Shown here: piece by piece, positions 51,961 to 60,686 of the stretch
Numbering within the stretch: the stretch's first letter is position 1
Layout of the letters: every line of letters starts with the position of its first letter
DNA from: Methanococcus maripaludis
GTDB lineage: Archaea > AGJL01 > Methanococci > Methanococcales > Methanococcaceae
NCBI RefSeq assembly: GCF_013760955.1
Contig: NZ_JACDUL010000002.1
Span: 194,719-258,718, forward strand
Length of the DNA: 64,000 nucleotides
Direction: 5' to 3'
Position numbers and translations under genes: made by a program
The notes under the pieces: model-generated
Databases searched by the model: none
The model's input: only the letters and a program-made list of their open reading frames with translations
What the model was told of the DNA's origin: nothing

Positions 51961-52093
51961 GGTAGCTGTGTCAGATAGTGCTGATGTCTTCATCCCAAAA
52001 TCATGAAAATCACGAATTTAGTCAGCGGGGGTAACTGTCATCATACAACGATGGCAAACTGAAAAATTCACCATATGCTACCGTGGTTACCAC
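51961..52093 (-). ncRNA. Structured RNA element in the presumed cobJ leader (strand not certain)
   Basis: Read on the minus strand it lies between a TATA box (52121-52131) and cobJ. The outer stem GGTAGC/GCTACC (52082-52077 with 51966-51961) closes a multi-helix structure: a hairpin at 52056-52036 (6 of 7 bp on minus, 7 of 7 on plus), GCTGA/TCAGC (52026-52022 with 51984-51980) enclosing a 6-bp hairpin (52015-52001, perfect with one G-U on minus only), and a GATG/CATC hairpin (51994-51983) that competes with it. A GTGG/CCAC hairpin precedes it. A CCCCCGC run has faint similarity to cobalamin riboswitches, but the B12 box is absent. It may be a cis-regulator or an independent small RNA. Confidence 0.4.
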
Positions 52094-52120
52094 TTTGATG
52101 TAAATTTAGTATGGCGTTAA

Positions 52121-52131
52121 TATTTATATAA
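52121..52131 (-). promoter_or_regulatory. TATA box upstream of the structured element and cobJ
   Basis: On the minus strand TTATATAAATA is followed about 25 bases later by position 52100, just before the structured element. This gives cobJ a leader of about 210 nt. Confidence 0.5.
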
Positions 52132-52168
52132 TTAATCTTATTTTCAAAAAATTCAAAAATAAAAAAAG

Positions 52169-52642
52169 TTATAATTCAATCAAATCGTTTTTTATTGCAG
52201 TTTTCAAAAAGATATCGTTGCTTATTTTAATTATATTGGTATGTGGAACAAGATATGCAGTAACCATGTCCCATTTATCGTCATCTTTTAACTCCTGTCT
52301 ACAATCACTTAACCTGTATTTAATATTTCCATCCAAACTTGCCCATACTGAAAATTTTAAATAATTTTTAGGAGATAGTTCCGAAATATCACGATTTTTA
52401 TACTTTTTTAAAAGTGCTACTGTGTTTTTCTCTTCGTAACTTAAATCCATCATATCTATTTCTTTTTCTATAAGCCGAAAGACCAGCATATTATGTATTG
52501 TGAGTTTTGTATAATTGTAAGGATCGATATCATATCCTTTTTTTTCAAATTCATTGTATTTTATAAAATATTTCAATATTGCAGATGAAATATTTCTTGC
52601 AGTTGAATAACATTCTTCAAATATTATTGTTTGGTCTTCCAT
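52169..52642 (-). CDS. Hypothetical protein (157 residues)
   Basis: Not recognised. A soluble acidic helical protein starting MEDQTIIFEECYSTARNISS with several aromatic and charged stretches (KNYLKFSVWASLDGNIKYRL). No Cys cluster, signal peptide or membrane segment. There is no strong ribosome site in front of the ATG (AGGGATAGAGCATGG, with AGGGAT 6 bases earlier, is acceptable). It stands alone between two long non-coding stretches, and no neighbour suggests a function. Confidence 0.6.
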   Translation of the reverse strand: MEDQTIIFEECYSTARNISSAILKYFIKYNEFEKKGYDIDPYNYTKLTIHNMLVFRLIEKEIDMMDLSYEEKNTVALLKKYKNRDISELSPKNYLKFSVWASLDGNIKYRLSDCRQELKDDDKWDMVTAYLVPHTNIIKISNDIFLKTAIKNDLIEL

Positions 52643-53128
52643 GCTCTATCCCTATGCCCAAATTGCCAAATAATTTAATAATTTTAGTCTTTCGATAAAC
52701 ATTATATTTATTATTTTGGATATTTTTAAACAGCACCTATTACCAATTAATTTACAAAAGTAAAATAACCTACACTATAAGAAAAAATTAATCGATTTAT
52801 TTATATATTAATTTTATTTTATGATCAAAAATAGTCAAATTTGGGCTAAGTATTTATACTATAATAAATTATTATAAAAACACGTCATAAATCTTGTCAT
52901 TTTTGATATGGGTTGCTGACGAACAGTGTGTATGATTATCAATCATAAATTATGCTTTAAAAAAACATTTAAAATCCATATCTAAAAATTACTTTTTCAA
53001 CCCCCGAATATTTGAGTATAATTCATGATTTTTCTAAAAATTTTTTAAATGCCCCCAAATTTTTATTTTTTTAAGCTGATTTGTAATTTTAAAACCGTTT
53101 TTCCAAATTTTATTCTAAAAGCTGAATC

Positions 53129-53139
53129 TTTATATATTA
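53129..53139 (+). promoter_or_regulatory. TATA box of sucD
   Basis: CTTTATATATTATA lies about 75 bases before the sucD start. Transcription would begin near 53157, inside the dyad listed next, and leave a leader of about 55 bases. Confidence 0.55.
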
Positions 53140-53143
53140 TAGG

Positions 53144-53161
53144 GTAATACTTGGATATTAC
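53144..53161 (+). promoter_or_regulatory. Dyad over the predicted sucD transcription start (possible operator)
   Basis: GTAATA and TATTAC form a perfect 6-bp inverted repeat with 6 bases between them, between the TATA box and the predicted start. This position is typical for a repressor operator in archaea. The sequence does not match the NrpR site (GGAA-N6-TTCC), so the regulator is unknown. Confidence 0.4.
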
Positions 53162-53211
53162 GGATTTTTATATTCATTGTTATTCACTCTTTCATGTAAT
53201 GAGGTGAAATA

Positions 53212-54075
53212 TTGATTTTACTAGACGAAAACACAAGAGCAATTGTTCAAGGAATTACTGGAAATCAAGGAAAGTTCCACACAAAAAATATGCTTGAATG
53301 CAATACAAATATTGTAGCAGGCGTAACTCCTGGAAAAGGTGGCCAGGATGTTTACGGAATTCCTGTTTATGATACTGTTTTGGAAACTGTTGAAAAATAC
53401 GATGCGAATGCATCTTTGATATTCATACCTGCACCATTTGTAAAAGATGCAGCATATGAAGCAATAGATGCAGGAATTGACCTCGTTACAATCATTACTG
53501 AACACATACCAATTCAGGATTCAATGGATATTGTAGCATACGGAAAAAAACACGGCGTAAATATAATAGGACCAAATACTCCAGGATTAGCATCCCCCAA
53601 AGTAGGAAAACTTGGAATTATCCCGATGAGTATATTAAAAGAAGGAAACATTGGAATGGTATCAAGAAGCGGTACCTTAACTTACGAAATTGCAAGCCAG
53701 CTCACTTCATCAAATTACGGTCAATCCTCATGTGTCGGAATTGGTGGAGACCCGATAACTGGTTTGAGATACATTGAAGTTTTAGAAATGTTTGAAAAAG
53801 ACAGCGAAACTGATGCAGTTGTAATGGTTGGAGAAATCGGTGGAAATGCTGAAGAAAATGCAGCTGAAAAAATGATTTCAAAAATGAAAAAACCAGTAAT
53901 TTCATATATTGCAGGACAGTCTGCACCCGAAGGAAAAAGAATGGGTCACGCTGGTGCAATTATCGAAAAAGGGGTTGGAACTGCAAAAAGTAAAATGGAA
54001 GCACTTGAAAATGCTGGTGCCCATGTTGCAAAGCGAATTTCAGATATTCCACTATTATTAAAAGAAATTATTTAA
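53212..54075 (+). CDS. sucD: Succinyl-CoA synthetase (ADP-forming) alpha subunit
   Basis: Forms succinyl-CoA from succinate, CoA and ATP in the incomplete reductive citrate cycle of methanogens. A 287-residue protein: the CoA-binding domain [15 protein letters not shown] near residue 10, [19 protein letters not shown], then the phospho-His region and the C-terminal [13 protein letters not shown]-type motif ([10 protein letters not shown]), with His as the phosphorylated residue. It starts with TTG behind GAGGTGAAAT. The beta subunit (sucC) is elsewhere in the genome. topA follows 47 bases later. Confidence 0.94.
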   Translation: MILLDENTRAIVQGITGNQGKFHTKNMLECNTNIVAGVTPGKGGQDVYGIPVYDTVLETVEKYDANASLIFIPAPFVKDAAYEAIDAGIDLVTIITEHIPIQDSMDIVAYGKKHGVNIIGPNTPGLASPKVGKLGIIPMSILKEGNIGMVSRSGTLTYEIASQLTSSNYGQSSCVGIGGDPITGLRYIEVLEMFEKDSETDAVVMVGEIGGNAEENAAEKMISKMKKPVISYIAGQSAPEGKRMGHAGAIIEKGVGTAKSKMEALENAGAHVAKRISDIPLLLKEII

Positions 54076-54122
54076 ACTGCTTTTTTCAATTATTTTATTA
54101 TTAATTTAAAACGTGAAAAAAT

Positions 54123-56567
54123 ATGACTGGACTAATTATCTGTGAGAAACCAAACGTTGCTAAAAAAATTGCAGAAGCTCTTGGAAAACCAAAGAAAAAA
54201 TCCCATAATTCTGTGCCATATTATGAAGTGGAACGAAGTGGGGAAAACGTAATTGTAGCTTCAGCAGTAGGTCACCTCTACACGCTCCAAGAAAAAACCA
54301 AAACCAAGTTTGGAGACTACCCTGTTTATGATATAGATTGGGTTCCAGCATCCACTCTCGATGAAAAAAAATATATTCAAAAATACATCGATGCACTGAA
54401 AAAAGTTTCAAAAGAAGCTAACAAGTTTTACGTTGCAACGGACTGGGATATAGAAGGAGAATTAATTGGATACCACGCATTAAATTTCTCATGTGGACAA
54501 AAAAACGCTCACAGATTAAGATTTTCAAGTTTAACAAAAAAAGAAATTGTAAAAGCTTATGAAACTCCGAATGAAATAGATTTTGGGCTCGTTGATGCAG
54601 GAGACAGTAGACACAAAATCGACTGGTATTTTGGTATAAACGTTTCAAGAGCACTCATGCAGGCCGTAAGTTCTGTTAAACGATGGAAAACCCTCAGTAC
54701 AGGTAGGGTTCAAGGTCCAGCACTTGCTTTTTTAGTAGATAAAGAAATGGAAATTAAAAATTTCGTTCCGACACCATACTGGGTGCTTGAAGCTCTTTTG
54801 GATAATGAATTAATTGCAATTCATGAACTTGAAAAATTCTGGGATGAAGAACAGGCGAATGAAGCTTTTGAAAAAGTAAAAGGCCAAAAGGAAGCTACTG
54901 TTTCAGACGTTAAAAAAACCATGAAAAGCATTCCTCCAAATCCGCCTTTCGATTTAGGTGCACTTCAAAGAGAAGCACACAACATGTTTAGATTTTCACC
55001 TAAAAAAACACAGGAAATTGCACAAAAACTCTATGAAAAAGGATACTGTTCATATCCAAGAACGAGTTCCCAAAAACTTCCTGATGATAAAGCGTACATG
55101 GACGAAATATTGAAAAATCTTTCAAAAAATAAAAATTACAAGCCATACATTGAAAGAATTTTAAGCGAAAACAGAAAACCAATTTCAGGTAAAAAGGACG
55201 ATCCTGCGCACCCTGCGGTACACGCAGTAGACGTTCCAAAAGAACACCTGCCTGATGATGAGTTAAAATTGTATGAACTAATTGCAAGAAGGACTATTGC
55301 TCTTTACTGGGATAATACTGAAAGGGAATATTCAAAAATTAATCTCGATATAAACGGTGAACCATTCAAATTAAGCGGTTCGAGAACCGTTAAGGAAGGC
55401 TGGCACGAAATTTACTACTACACTAAATTTGATGAGATAGAACTTCCCGATTTAAAGGAAAAAGACGTAATAAATGTAAATAATATTAATTTCGAAGCAA
55501 AAGAGACGAAGCCCCCAAAAAGATACACAATGGCTTCAATTATCAAGGAACTCGAAAAAAGAAAACTCGGAACAAAAGCAACAAGGGCGGACATTCTTGA
55601 AAAACTGACCAAAAGAGGTTACGTGATTGAAGATGGTTCTTTAACGGTTACCGACCTTGGAATCGGAGTTACCGAAACTTTGAGAAAGTACTGTCCCGAA
55701 ATTGTTGAAGAAACCCTTACAAGAGATCTTGAAGATAAATTGGAACTTATTCAGGATAAAAAAATTAAAAAAGAAGATGTCATAACAGAAACACAAAACA
55801 AGCTTACCAAAATCCTTGGAGAATTCCGTTTAAAAGAAAAAGAAATTGGAAATGAACTTGTAGATAAACTCGATTCGACAAACCGATCTTTACAGATAAT
55901 TGGGAAGTGTAAATGTGGTGGTGACCTGATTATCATCCGTACAAAAGGCAAAAAAAGATTTGTTGGATGCAGCAATTACCCAGACTGTGATGTTACATTC
56001 CCACTACCTCAAAAAGGAAGAATTAAAGTTTTAAATGAAGTCTGTGAAACATGCCATAACCCAATAATTGGACTTGATAGGGTAAAAATTTGTGTAAATC
56101 CTGATTGTACCACAAGAATTTCAGAAGAAGATAAAAAAGAAATTGAAAAAGCAGAAAAAGAAGAAAAAATATGTCCAAAATGTGGTGGTAAGCTTTTAAT
56201 CAAAAAAGGCCCTTACGGCGTATTCAGGGGCTGTGAAAATTACCCAAAATGTAAATACACGGAAAAATTAAACGGGGAATCCAATGAAAAAGAAATCGTT
56301 GGAAAATGTCCAAAATGTGGAAGCGACTTATTTAAAAGAAGAGGCAGATTTGGGGAATTTATCGGATGTAGTAATTACCCAAAATGCAGGCACACTGAAA
56401 AAATAGAAAAGAAAAAAGACGATAACGCAGATGGAACTAAAGCAGAAAAAAATGAAGAACCAAAACCAAAAACCACTAAAAAATCAGCTCCAAAAAAGAC
56501 CGAAACTAAAAAAACTACCAAATCGACTGCTAAAAAAACAACTGCAAAGAAAACCACTAAAAAATGA
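54123..56567 (+). CDS. topA: DNA topoisomerase I (type IA)
   Basis: Relaxes negative supercoils. An 814-residue protein: the Toprim domain (ICEKPNVAKKIAEALG at the N-terminus; DWDIEGELIG near residue 108), the central domains, and the active-site Tyr311 in CSYPRTSS. The C-terminal part carries four zinc fingers of the CX2C...CX5-6C kind between about residues 595 and 755 (CKCGGDLI, CETCHNPI, CPKCGGKL, CPKCGSDL). The last 50 residues are a Lys-Thr-rich basic tail with KKTT repeats. The tail is of low complexity and may bind DNA. Start ATG follows CGTGA. Confidence 0.95.
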   Translation: MTGLIICEKPNVAKKIAEALGKPKKKSHNSVPYYEVERSGENVIVASAVGHLYTLQEKTKTKFGDYPVYDIDWVPASTLDEKKYIQKYIDALKKVSKEANKFYVATDWDIEGELIGYHALNFSCGQKNAHRLRFSSLTKKEIVKAYETPNEIDFGLVDAGDSRHKIDWYFGINVSRALMQAVSSVKRWKTLSTGRVQGPALAFLVDKEMEIKNFVPTPYWVLEALLDNELIAIHELEKFWDEEQANEAFEKVKGQKEATVSDVKKTMKSIPPNPPFDLGALQREAHNMFRFSPKKTQEIAQKLYEKGYCSYPRTSSQKLPDDKAYMDEILKNLSKNKNYKPYIERILSENRKPISGKKDDPAHPAVHAVDVPKEHLPDDELKLYELIARRTIALYWDNTEREYSKINLDINGEPFKLSGSRTVKEGWHEIYYYTKFDEIELPDLKEKDVINVNNINFEAKETKPPKRYTMASIIKELEKRKLGTKATRADILEKLTKRGYVIEDGSLTVTDLGIGVTETLRKYCPEIVEETLTRDLEDKLELIQDKKIKKEDVITETQNKLTKILGEFRLKEKEIGNELVDKLDSTNRSLQIIGKCKCGGDLIIIRTKGKKRFVGCSNYPDCDVTFPLPQKGRIKVLNEVCETCHNPIIGLDRVKICVNPDCTTRISEEDKKEIEKAEKEEKICPKCGGKLLIKKGPYGVFRGCENYPKCKYTEKLNGESNEKEIVGKCPKCGSDLFKRRGRFGEFIGCSNYPKCRHTEKIEKKKDDNADGTKAEKNEEPKPKTTKKSAPKKTETKKTTKSTAKKTTAKKTTKK

Positions 56568-56602
56568 GTTAAATATTAAAAATTAAAAAAGTTTAAAAAA
56601 TA

Positions 56603-57508
56603 TTATTCTTTTTGAATACTACTTAAAGCACCGGTAAATGCAGTTACCCCCTCACCAACTGCTTTTGAAACCTGTAAAATTCCGCCGGTAACATCCCCGC
56701 AAGCATAAATTCCATCAACACTTGTTTTACAGTTTTCATCGGTTTCAATGAATTTTCGCTTATTGAGTTTTATATCGCTTTTTTCTAAAAATTCAGTATT
56801 TGGGACGTACCCAAAGCTCATAAATATTCCCTCTGCAAAAATGGTTTTTTCTGTTCCGTTTATCGAAACCTTAACTCCTTCTGCTTTTTCGGTTCCAACA
56901 ATTTTAATCGGTTTTGCATTGAGGACTACTTCAAGATTAGTCATTAAGTTCATTCTCTCTTCCATTATCTTTTCGACAGCCCTTAATTCGGGCCTATCTG
57001 TAACTATCGTTATTTTCTTTGCAATATCCTTCAAATTATATGCAGCCATTATTGCAGAAGTGCCCCTTCCAAGCACAATTATTTCCTTGTTCAAGAAAAA
57101 GAATGCATCACACATTACGCAATAACAGACCCCTTTTCCCATATAGTCGTCTTCATTTAAACCCGGTTTTTTGTAGCGACTTCCTGATGCAATTATTATT
57201 GATTTTGCTTCGTACTTTTCGTTTTTAGTAATTACTTTGTAGGGTTTTGAAGAAGTGTCTATTTTTTCAACTTCTTCATGTATTATTGGAAGTTCGAAGT
57301 GTTTTGCATGTTCTGAAAATTTTTGGGCAAGTTCAAAACCTTTTATCGATTCAAAACCAGGATAATTTTCAACAATTCCGGCTTCTGCAATTTTTCCGCC
57401 TTCATTTTCTTTTTCAAGACATAATGTGCTTATTTTCGCCCGCATTGCATAAATTCCGGCAGTAAGTCCTGCTGGACCGCCCCCAATAATAATTAAATCA
57501 TATACCAT
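56603..57508 (-). CDS. trxB: Thioredoxin reductase
   Basis: A 301-residue FAD and NAD(P)H enzyme that reduces thioredoxin, or in methanogens the F420H2-linked relatives. The FAD motif GGGPAGL lies at residues 9-15, the redox pair C130 and C133 in [11 protein letters not shown], and the second dinucleotide-binding loop [13 protein letters not shown] near 148 (G-X-G-X2-A type). The C-terminal [19 protein letters not shown] is typical. The start is the ATG at 57508 with AGGTGG before it; an earlier ATG at 57529 includes that site. Its cofactor preference cannot be told from the sequence. Confidence 0.93.
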   Translation of the reverse strand: MVYDLIIIGGGPAGLTAGIYAMRAKISTLCLEKENEGGKIAEAGIVENYPGFESIKGFELAQKFSEHAKHFELPIIHEEVEKIDTSSKPYKVITKNEKYEAKSIIIASGSRYKKPGLNEDDYMGKGVCYCVMCDAFFFLNKEIIVLGRGTSAIMAAYNLKDIAKKITIVTDRPELRAVEKIMEERMNLMTNLEVVLNAKPIKIVGTEKAEGVKVSINGTEKTIFAEGIFMSFGYVPNTEFLEKSDIKLNKRKFIETDENCKTSVDGIYACGDVTGGILQVSKAVGEGVTAFTGALSSIQKE

Positions 57509-57594
57509 CAAACCACCTGTTGTTCTCAATAATAATCTCTCTTTAAAAATATATAAAATAGTATAAAATATTAAATATCGTCTTTAAATCAATT

Positions 57595-58599
57595 TTATGG
57601 TTTGAATGATTCGAGTTTTTCTTTTAAGTTGAAAACACAACCGCCAATGTTTTCATCGTTACAATTTATTTCGATTTTTGAGATATCTTCGGTATCTAAA
57701 AATGCAAAGATATTATATGCTGGACATCCGTACTGGGTTTTTTTGGTTTTTGGAAGGATTAATTTTTTTAATTCTTCTGAAATATCGTTATTTAAATATA
57801 ATATTTCATTTTCGATCCCTTCATTCATTACGGGTTTATTATTCAAAGTCTGAGGACTTCGTGTAACAATTCCTGATGAATTTGAAAGAACTGATGCGTA
57901 AATCATTCCTTCGATACTTGAGGCTGGTTCAATTATTGTTGATTCATCTTTTTTTATAAATTCGGGAAGAAATGATGCTTTAATTCTAAGCCATGTGCTT
58001 TCTTCAGGATTTTCTTTGATAATTTCTTTTGCTTTTTTTGATAAATTTGCATTATTCAAAAAATACGTTTTAAATTCCAAAGATAATTCTCTCAAACGTG
58101 CATCTTCCGAATTTTTATGGGTTAAATGGTAATTTACATTGTTTGAAAGCTTTTTATTATAATAATTTATAAGGTTCTCGGCTGCTTTTTTCGTAAGTTC
58201 TAATGCATCTTCAAAACTGATTTTCGTTTTATATTCGATTAATTTAGCGTATTCGTAAGTTTCAATTATAATATTAGTTTCAAAATCTTCATTGGTTTCA
58301 AGTGCAATTGAGACGTAATCTTCGAGGGTCGGGTGTCTCATTAGCATTTTTAAAACTTCTTCTTCAGTTGTATTATAATTTAAACTTTTGATTTCTTGAT
58401 GCGTTAAAAGACATGGGCCTGCTGTGATATTTTTTGAGATAAAGTCTCCCAAAATTCCAATAAATCTGTGAGATGAAAGTGCCGTAAATTCATTTGTATT
58501 AACTGGTTTTAAACCATATTTTTCGATTATACGGTTCCAGTACTGGGGATAAGTATGCTTAAAGTAAAGGTTTGTAAATTCTTTTTGACAAACCACCAA
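57595..58599 (-). CDS. Hypothetical protein (334 residues)
   Basis: Not recognised. A soluble, mostly helical protein with mixed charge. It has no nucleotide-binding motif, signal peptide or membrane segment. Cysteines near the ends (CQK, CLLTHQ, YGCPAYN, CNDENIGGC) are spaced too widely to identify a cluster, although CPAYNIFAFL near residue 294 and the final CNDENIGGC could form a metal or thiol site. It starts with TTG at 58599 (or the next codon, GTG) behind GGTGG. It is placed between trxB (same strand, downstream) and the divergent DUF2193 operon. Confidence 0.7.
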   Translation of the reverse strand: MVVCQKEFTNLYFKHTYPQYWNRIIEKYGLKPVNTNEFTALSSHRFIGILGDFISKNITAGPCLLTHQEIKSLNYNTTEEEVLKMLMRHPTLEDYVSIALETNEDFETNIIIETYEYAKLIEYKTKISFEDALELTKKAAENLINYYNKKLSNNVNYHLTHKNSEDARLRELSLEFKTYFLNNANLSKKAKEIIKENPEESTWLRIKASFLPEFIKKDESTIIEPASSIEGMIYASVLSNSSGIVTRSPQTLNNKPVMNEGIENEILYLNNDISEELKKLILPKTKKTQYGCPAYNIFAFLDTEDISKIEINCNDENIGGCVFNLKEKLESFKP

Positions 58600-58813
58600 A
58601 TTACCACCCGTGTAAATTCAGTTAATTCTGGGGCGAATTACTTTTAAATTTTTCCCATTGATTAAATATTGTTTATTGTAGTGTCTTAATATTACACTAC
58701 CATTATACTATATATGGTTTGCTGTTTTTTTGAAGAAAGAAAAATACGTTCAAAATAACGACTATATCAAAAAATACGAAAAATTATAAGTTTTTCTAGT
58801 TTATTTAAAAAAG

Positions 58814-58824
58814 CATATAATAGG
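58814..58824 (+). promoter_or_regulatory. TATA box of the DUF2193-DUF2180-MIP operon
   Basis: CATATAATAGG follows an A-rich stretch that could be a BRE. Transcription would begin near 58843, giving a leader of about 95 bases that includes the hairpin at 58854-58903. Confidence 0.5.
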
Positions 58825-58853
58825 CTATTTTCATAAAATTTTATGGCCACTAA

Positions 58854-58903
58854 TTAGGCGGAGGGGGCTTTAAATTTAGTTATCACCCCCATTTAACGTC
58901 TAA
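58854..58903 (+). promoter_or_regulatory. Hairpin leader with a ribosome-site mimic, upstream of DUF2193
   Basis: TTAGGCG (58854-58860) pairs with CGTCTAA (58897-58903) over 7 bp with one G-U. Inside, GGGGG (58863-58867) pairs with CCCCC (58886-58890), closing an 18-base loop. The true ribosome site (GAGGGGGAT, 58925-58933) repeats the GAGGGGG of the hairpin, so the CCCCC arm could pair with either. Such a fork would let the leader expose or hide the ribosome site. The ligand or factor is unknown. Confidence 0.45.
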
Positions 58904-58938
58904 GCCTCAAAATATCCAATCGATGAGGGGGATTTGAT

Positions 58939-60438
58939 ATGGAAGAAATATATTCAAAAATGGTTGATGAAGCAATGGCTGCACAATGGGCGGATGTTGA
59001 TATAATTAAGGAAAAGAGAGGGCATGAATTTAAGATAAAGCATGCAAAAGGATACGTAGATGTTGCAAACAAAATGGAAGCAGTTGGAAATCAGGACGCT
59101 TCCGTATTTAAACTACATAAAGATTCCATCAATGCACACTTTGATGTTTTATGTGATCTTACAAAAACAGTAAGACCCGAAGATGACCCATTCGTTGAAC
59201 ATTATCAAACTCCAGCAATACTCGAAATAATGTACAAAGAAGATCCAGAATTTAGAAAAAGCGTTGAAAAATTTATTCAGACTATTGAAAAGTCAGAAGC
59301 ACTTATCGGAAGAGAAGTCCTTCGAAGATATGGTGGTTTTTATGGGCCCACCTGCGTTGTGGACTTTGCATTAATTCCTGGAAGTACTAGTAACATCGTA
59401 AACAGGATTCTCAAAAACGTAGATATGCCCCTTGAACACAAACAAGCAATTTTAGCTTCAAAATCCTGGGGTATGAACACATCGTATGGTTTTGGAGAAA
59501 AATTCGCAAATGCGGTTGAAGCTGGAAAATCATTAACTGACGCCGTAAATGAAGAAATTGAAATGATAAAATTCATTTATGATAAACCAATTGAGGCTCA
59601 AGCAAAACTTATGGATGATTTTGGCCATGAAAGTTTTGATGTACAAAAATACATGGCAGAATACAAAAAGAAAATGAAATCTGCCGTACTTGCTGCAATG
59701 GAATCAGAAGTTCACTATGGAAACATTGTAACGCTTCCAGCATATTGTGTCGGAGATATTGCACATCACATTGCCCAATCGACATTTAACATGTGTAAAG
59801 ACGACGTTATAATGGCAATAATCGAATCCGTTTCAAATGTAATGGACAACACTTTGAGATCCAATGTAAAGAACTTTAAAAATGAATATGAGGTATTATC
59901 TCTTGCAACAGGATCAACTGCTGCTGCAACTGAATGTATACTCGAATTAGATGGATTTAATGCACCGACGGTTGTAGATCTACTCACCAAAAGATTCCAC
60001 AACTATGTACAGCTCTACCCCACCAGAGGCGCTGCTGCAGAACTTCACAATCATGATTTCATGGACATGATTTATAGGGGTTGGAAGTTAATCGATAAAG
60101 CTAGAAGAGTTAAAAATGGAAGCGATGCCCCAATAACTCCAAAAGTAGGTAATTTCAAAGTAGACCTCAATCCCATTTTCAAAAATCAGGTCATAATGAA
60201 TCCACAAAGGTATGCCTACCCGGCATGTGCAATAACTGTTAGATTTTCAGCATTGATGAGACTTGCAGACTATCCATGTCTTTTAACAAGTGAACCCATA
60301 ACTGCAACACTAATGACAAACATTATTGCACTACATAAAGAAACTCCGGGAGCACCTGCAAGAGTCTGTAAAGATTGTGCAACAGCCTGTTTAGTAGACT
60401 TCAGACACCAATACTGTCAGTATAAAGAAGCAATCTAA
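58939..60438 (+). CDS. DUF2193-family protein
   Basis: A 499-residue soluble protein found in methanogens, which I recognise as DUF2193. It is mostly helical. Conserved-looking stretches include RRYGGFYGPTCVVDFALIPG near residue 131, PAYCVGDIAHHIAQSTFNMC near 274 and YPTRGAAAELHNHDFMDMI near 360. At the end lies a Cys motif C477-X2-C480-X3-C484-X8-C493, which could bind zinc or an iron-sulfur cluster. Function unknown. It leads an operon with DUF2180 and an aquaporin, behind a structured leader and a GAGGGGGAT site. Confidence 0.8.
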   Translation: MEEIYSKMVDEAMAAQWADVDIIKEKRGHEFKIKHAKGYVDVANKMEAVGNQDASVFKLHKDSINAHFDVLCDLTKTVRPEDDPFVEHYQTPAILEIMYKEDPEFRKSVEKFIQTIEKSEALIGREVLRRYGGFYGPTCVVDFALIPGSTSNIVNRILKNVDMPLEHKQAILASKSWGMNTSYGFGEKFANAVEAGKSLTDAVNEEIEMIKFIYDKPIEAQAKLMDDFGHESFDVQKYMAEYKKKMKSAVLAAMESEVHYGNIVTLPAYCVGDIAHHIAQSTFNMCKDDVIMAIIESVSNVMDNTLRSNVKNFKNEYEVLSLATGSTAAATECILELDGFNAPTVVDLLTKRFHNYVQLYPTRGAAAELHNHDFMDMIYRGWKLIDKARRVKNGSDAPITPKVGNFKVDLNPIFKNQVIMNPQRYAYPACAITVRFSALMRLADYPCLLTSEPITATLMTNIIALHKETPGAPARVCKDCATACLVDFRHQYCQYKEAI

Positions 60439-60470
60439 CTAACTATTCTTCATTTTAAAGGAGGGGGAAT

Positions 60471-60686
60471 ATGAAGTGTTATCTATGTAAATTAGAAGGA
60501 AAAGATACAGATGCAGTTGCTTCGTGTATCGTTTGTGGAATGGGAGTTTGTATGAATCACGTTGTACGTGAAGAAGTTGACCAGTGGGAAGGTGGCTATC
60601 CATTCCCGGCTACAAAATTAAAAAAAACTATTCCAAGAATGCTCTGTATGCCTTGCTATAATGCACTTCAGGAGGGAAAAAAATGA
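60471..60686 (+). CDS. DUF2180-family small zinc-binding protein
   Basis: A 71-residue protein with C3, C6, C19, C22, C27, H30, C59 and C62, enough ligands for two zinc sites in a treble-clef or B-box-like fold. I recognise it as DUF2180. It contains DQWEGGYPFPATKLKKTIPR. It probably helps or senses, rather than catalyses. It has a strong GGAGGGGG site, 32 bases after the DUF2193 gene. Its stop overlaps the aquaporin start (ATGA), which couples their translation. Confidence 0.8.
   Translation: MKCYLCKLEGKDTDAVASCIVCGMGVCMNHVVREEVDQWEGGYPFPATKLKKTIPRMLCMPCYNALQEGKK

Larger units (their letters stand above)
52643..53211. other. Long intergenic region (569 bases)
   Basis: No gene is supported. 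The right end holds the sucD promoter (53129-53139) and a dyad. In the middle, TTATACTATAATAAATTA (about 52855-52872) looks like a TATA region; about 60 bases further is TATGATT-ATC-AATCATA (about 52930-52946), a perfect 7-bp hairpin, followed by a T-poor, A-rich stretch. Together they could mark a short RNA of about 70 to 90 nt, but no known RNA class fits. The remainder is AT-rich with long T runs, and I see nothing in it. An 18-codon frame at 52820 has no ribosome site. Confidence 0.5.
58600..58938. other. Intergenic region with the DUF2193 operon promoter and leader (339 bases)
   Basis: From 58600 to about 58810 I see only AT-rich sequence with one TATA-like region (58706-58716, TTATACTATATATGG) that could drive either strand. 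From 58814 on it holds the DUF2193 promoter and the structured leader listed separately. No coding frame is supported. Confidence 0.6.

Noticed and set aside
51961-52082. Canonical cobalamin riboswitch before cobJ
   Set aside because: Only a CCCCCGC run resembles the core. The B12 box and the usual spacing are missing and the element is much shorter, so the name is not justified.
52820-52876. 18-codon open frame in the 569-base gap
   Set aside because: No ribosome site, no conserved pattern, and very AT-rich codons expected by chance.
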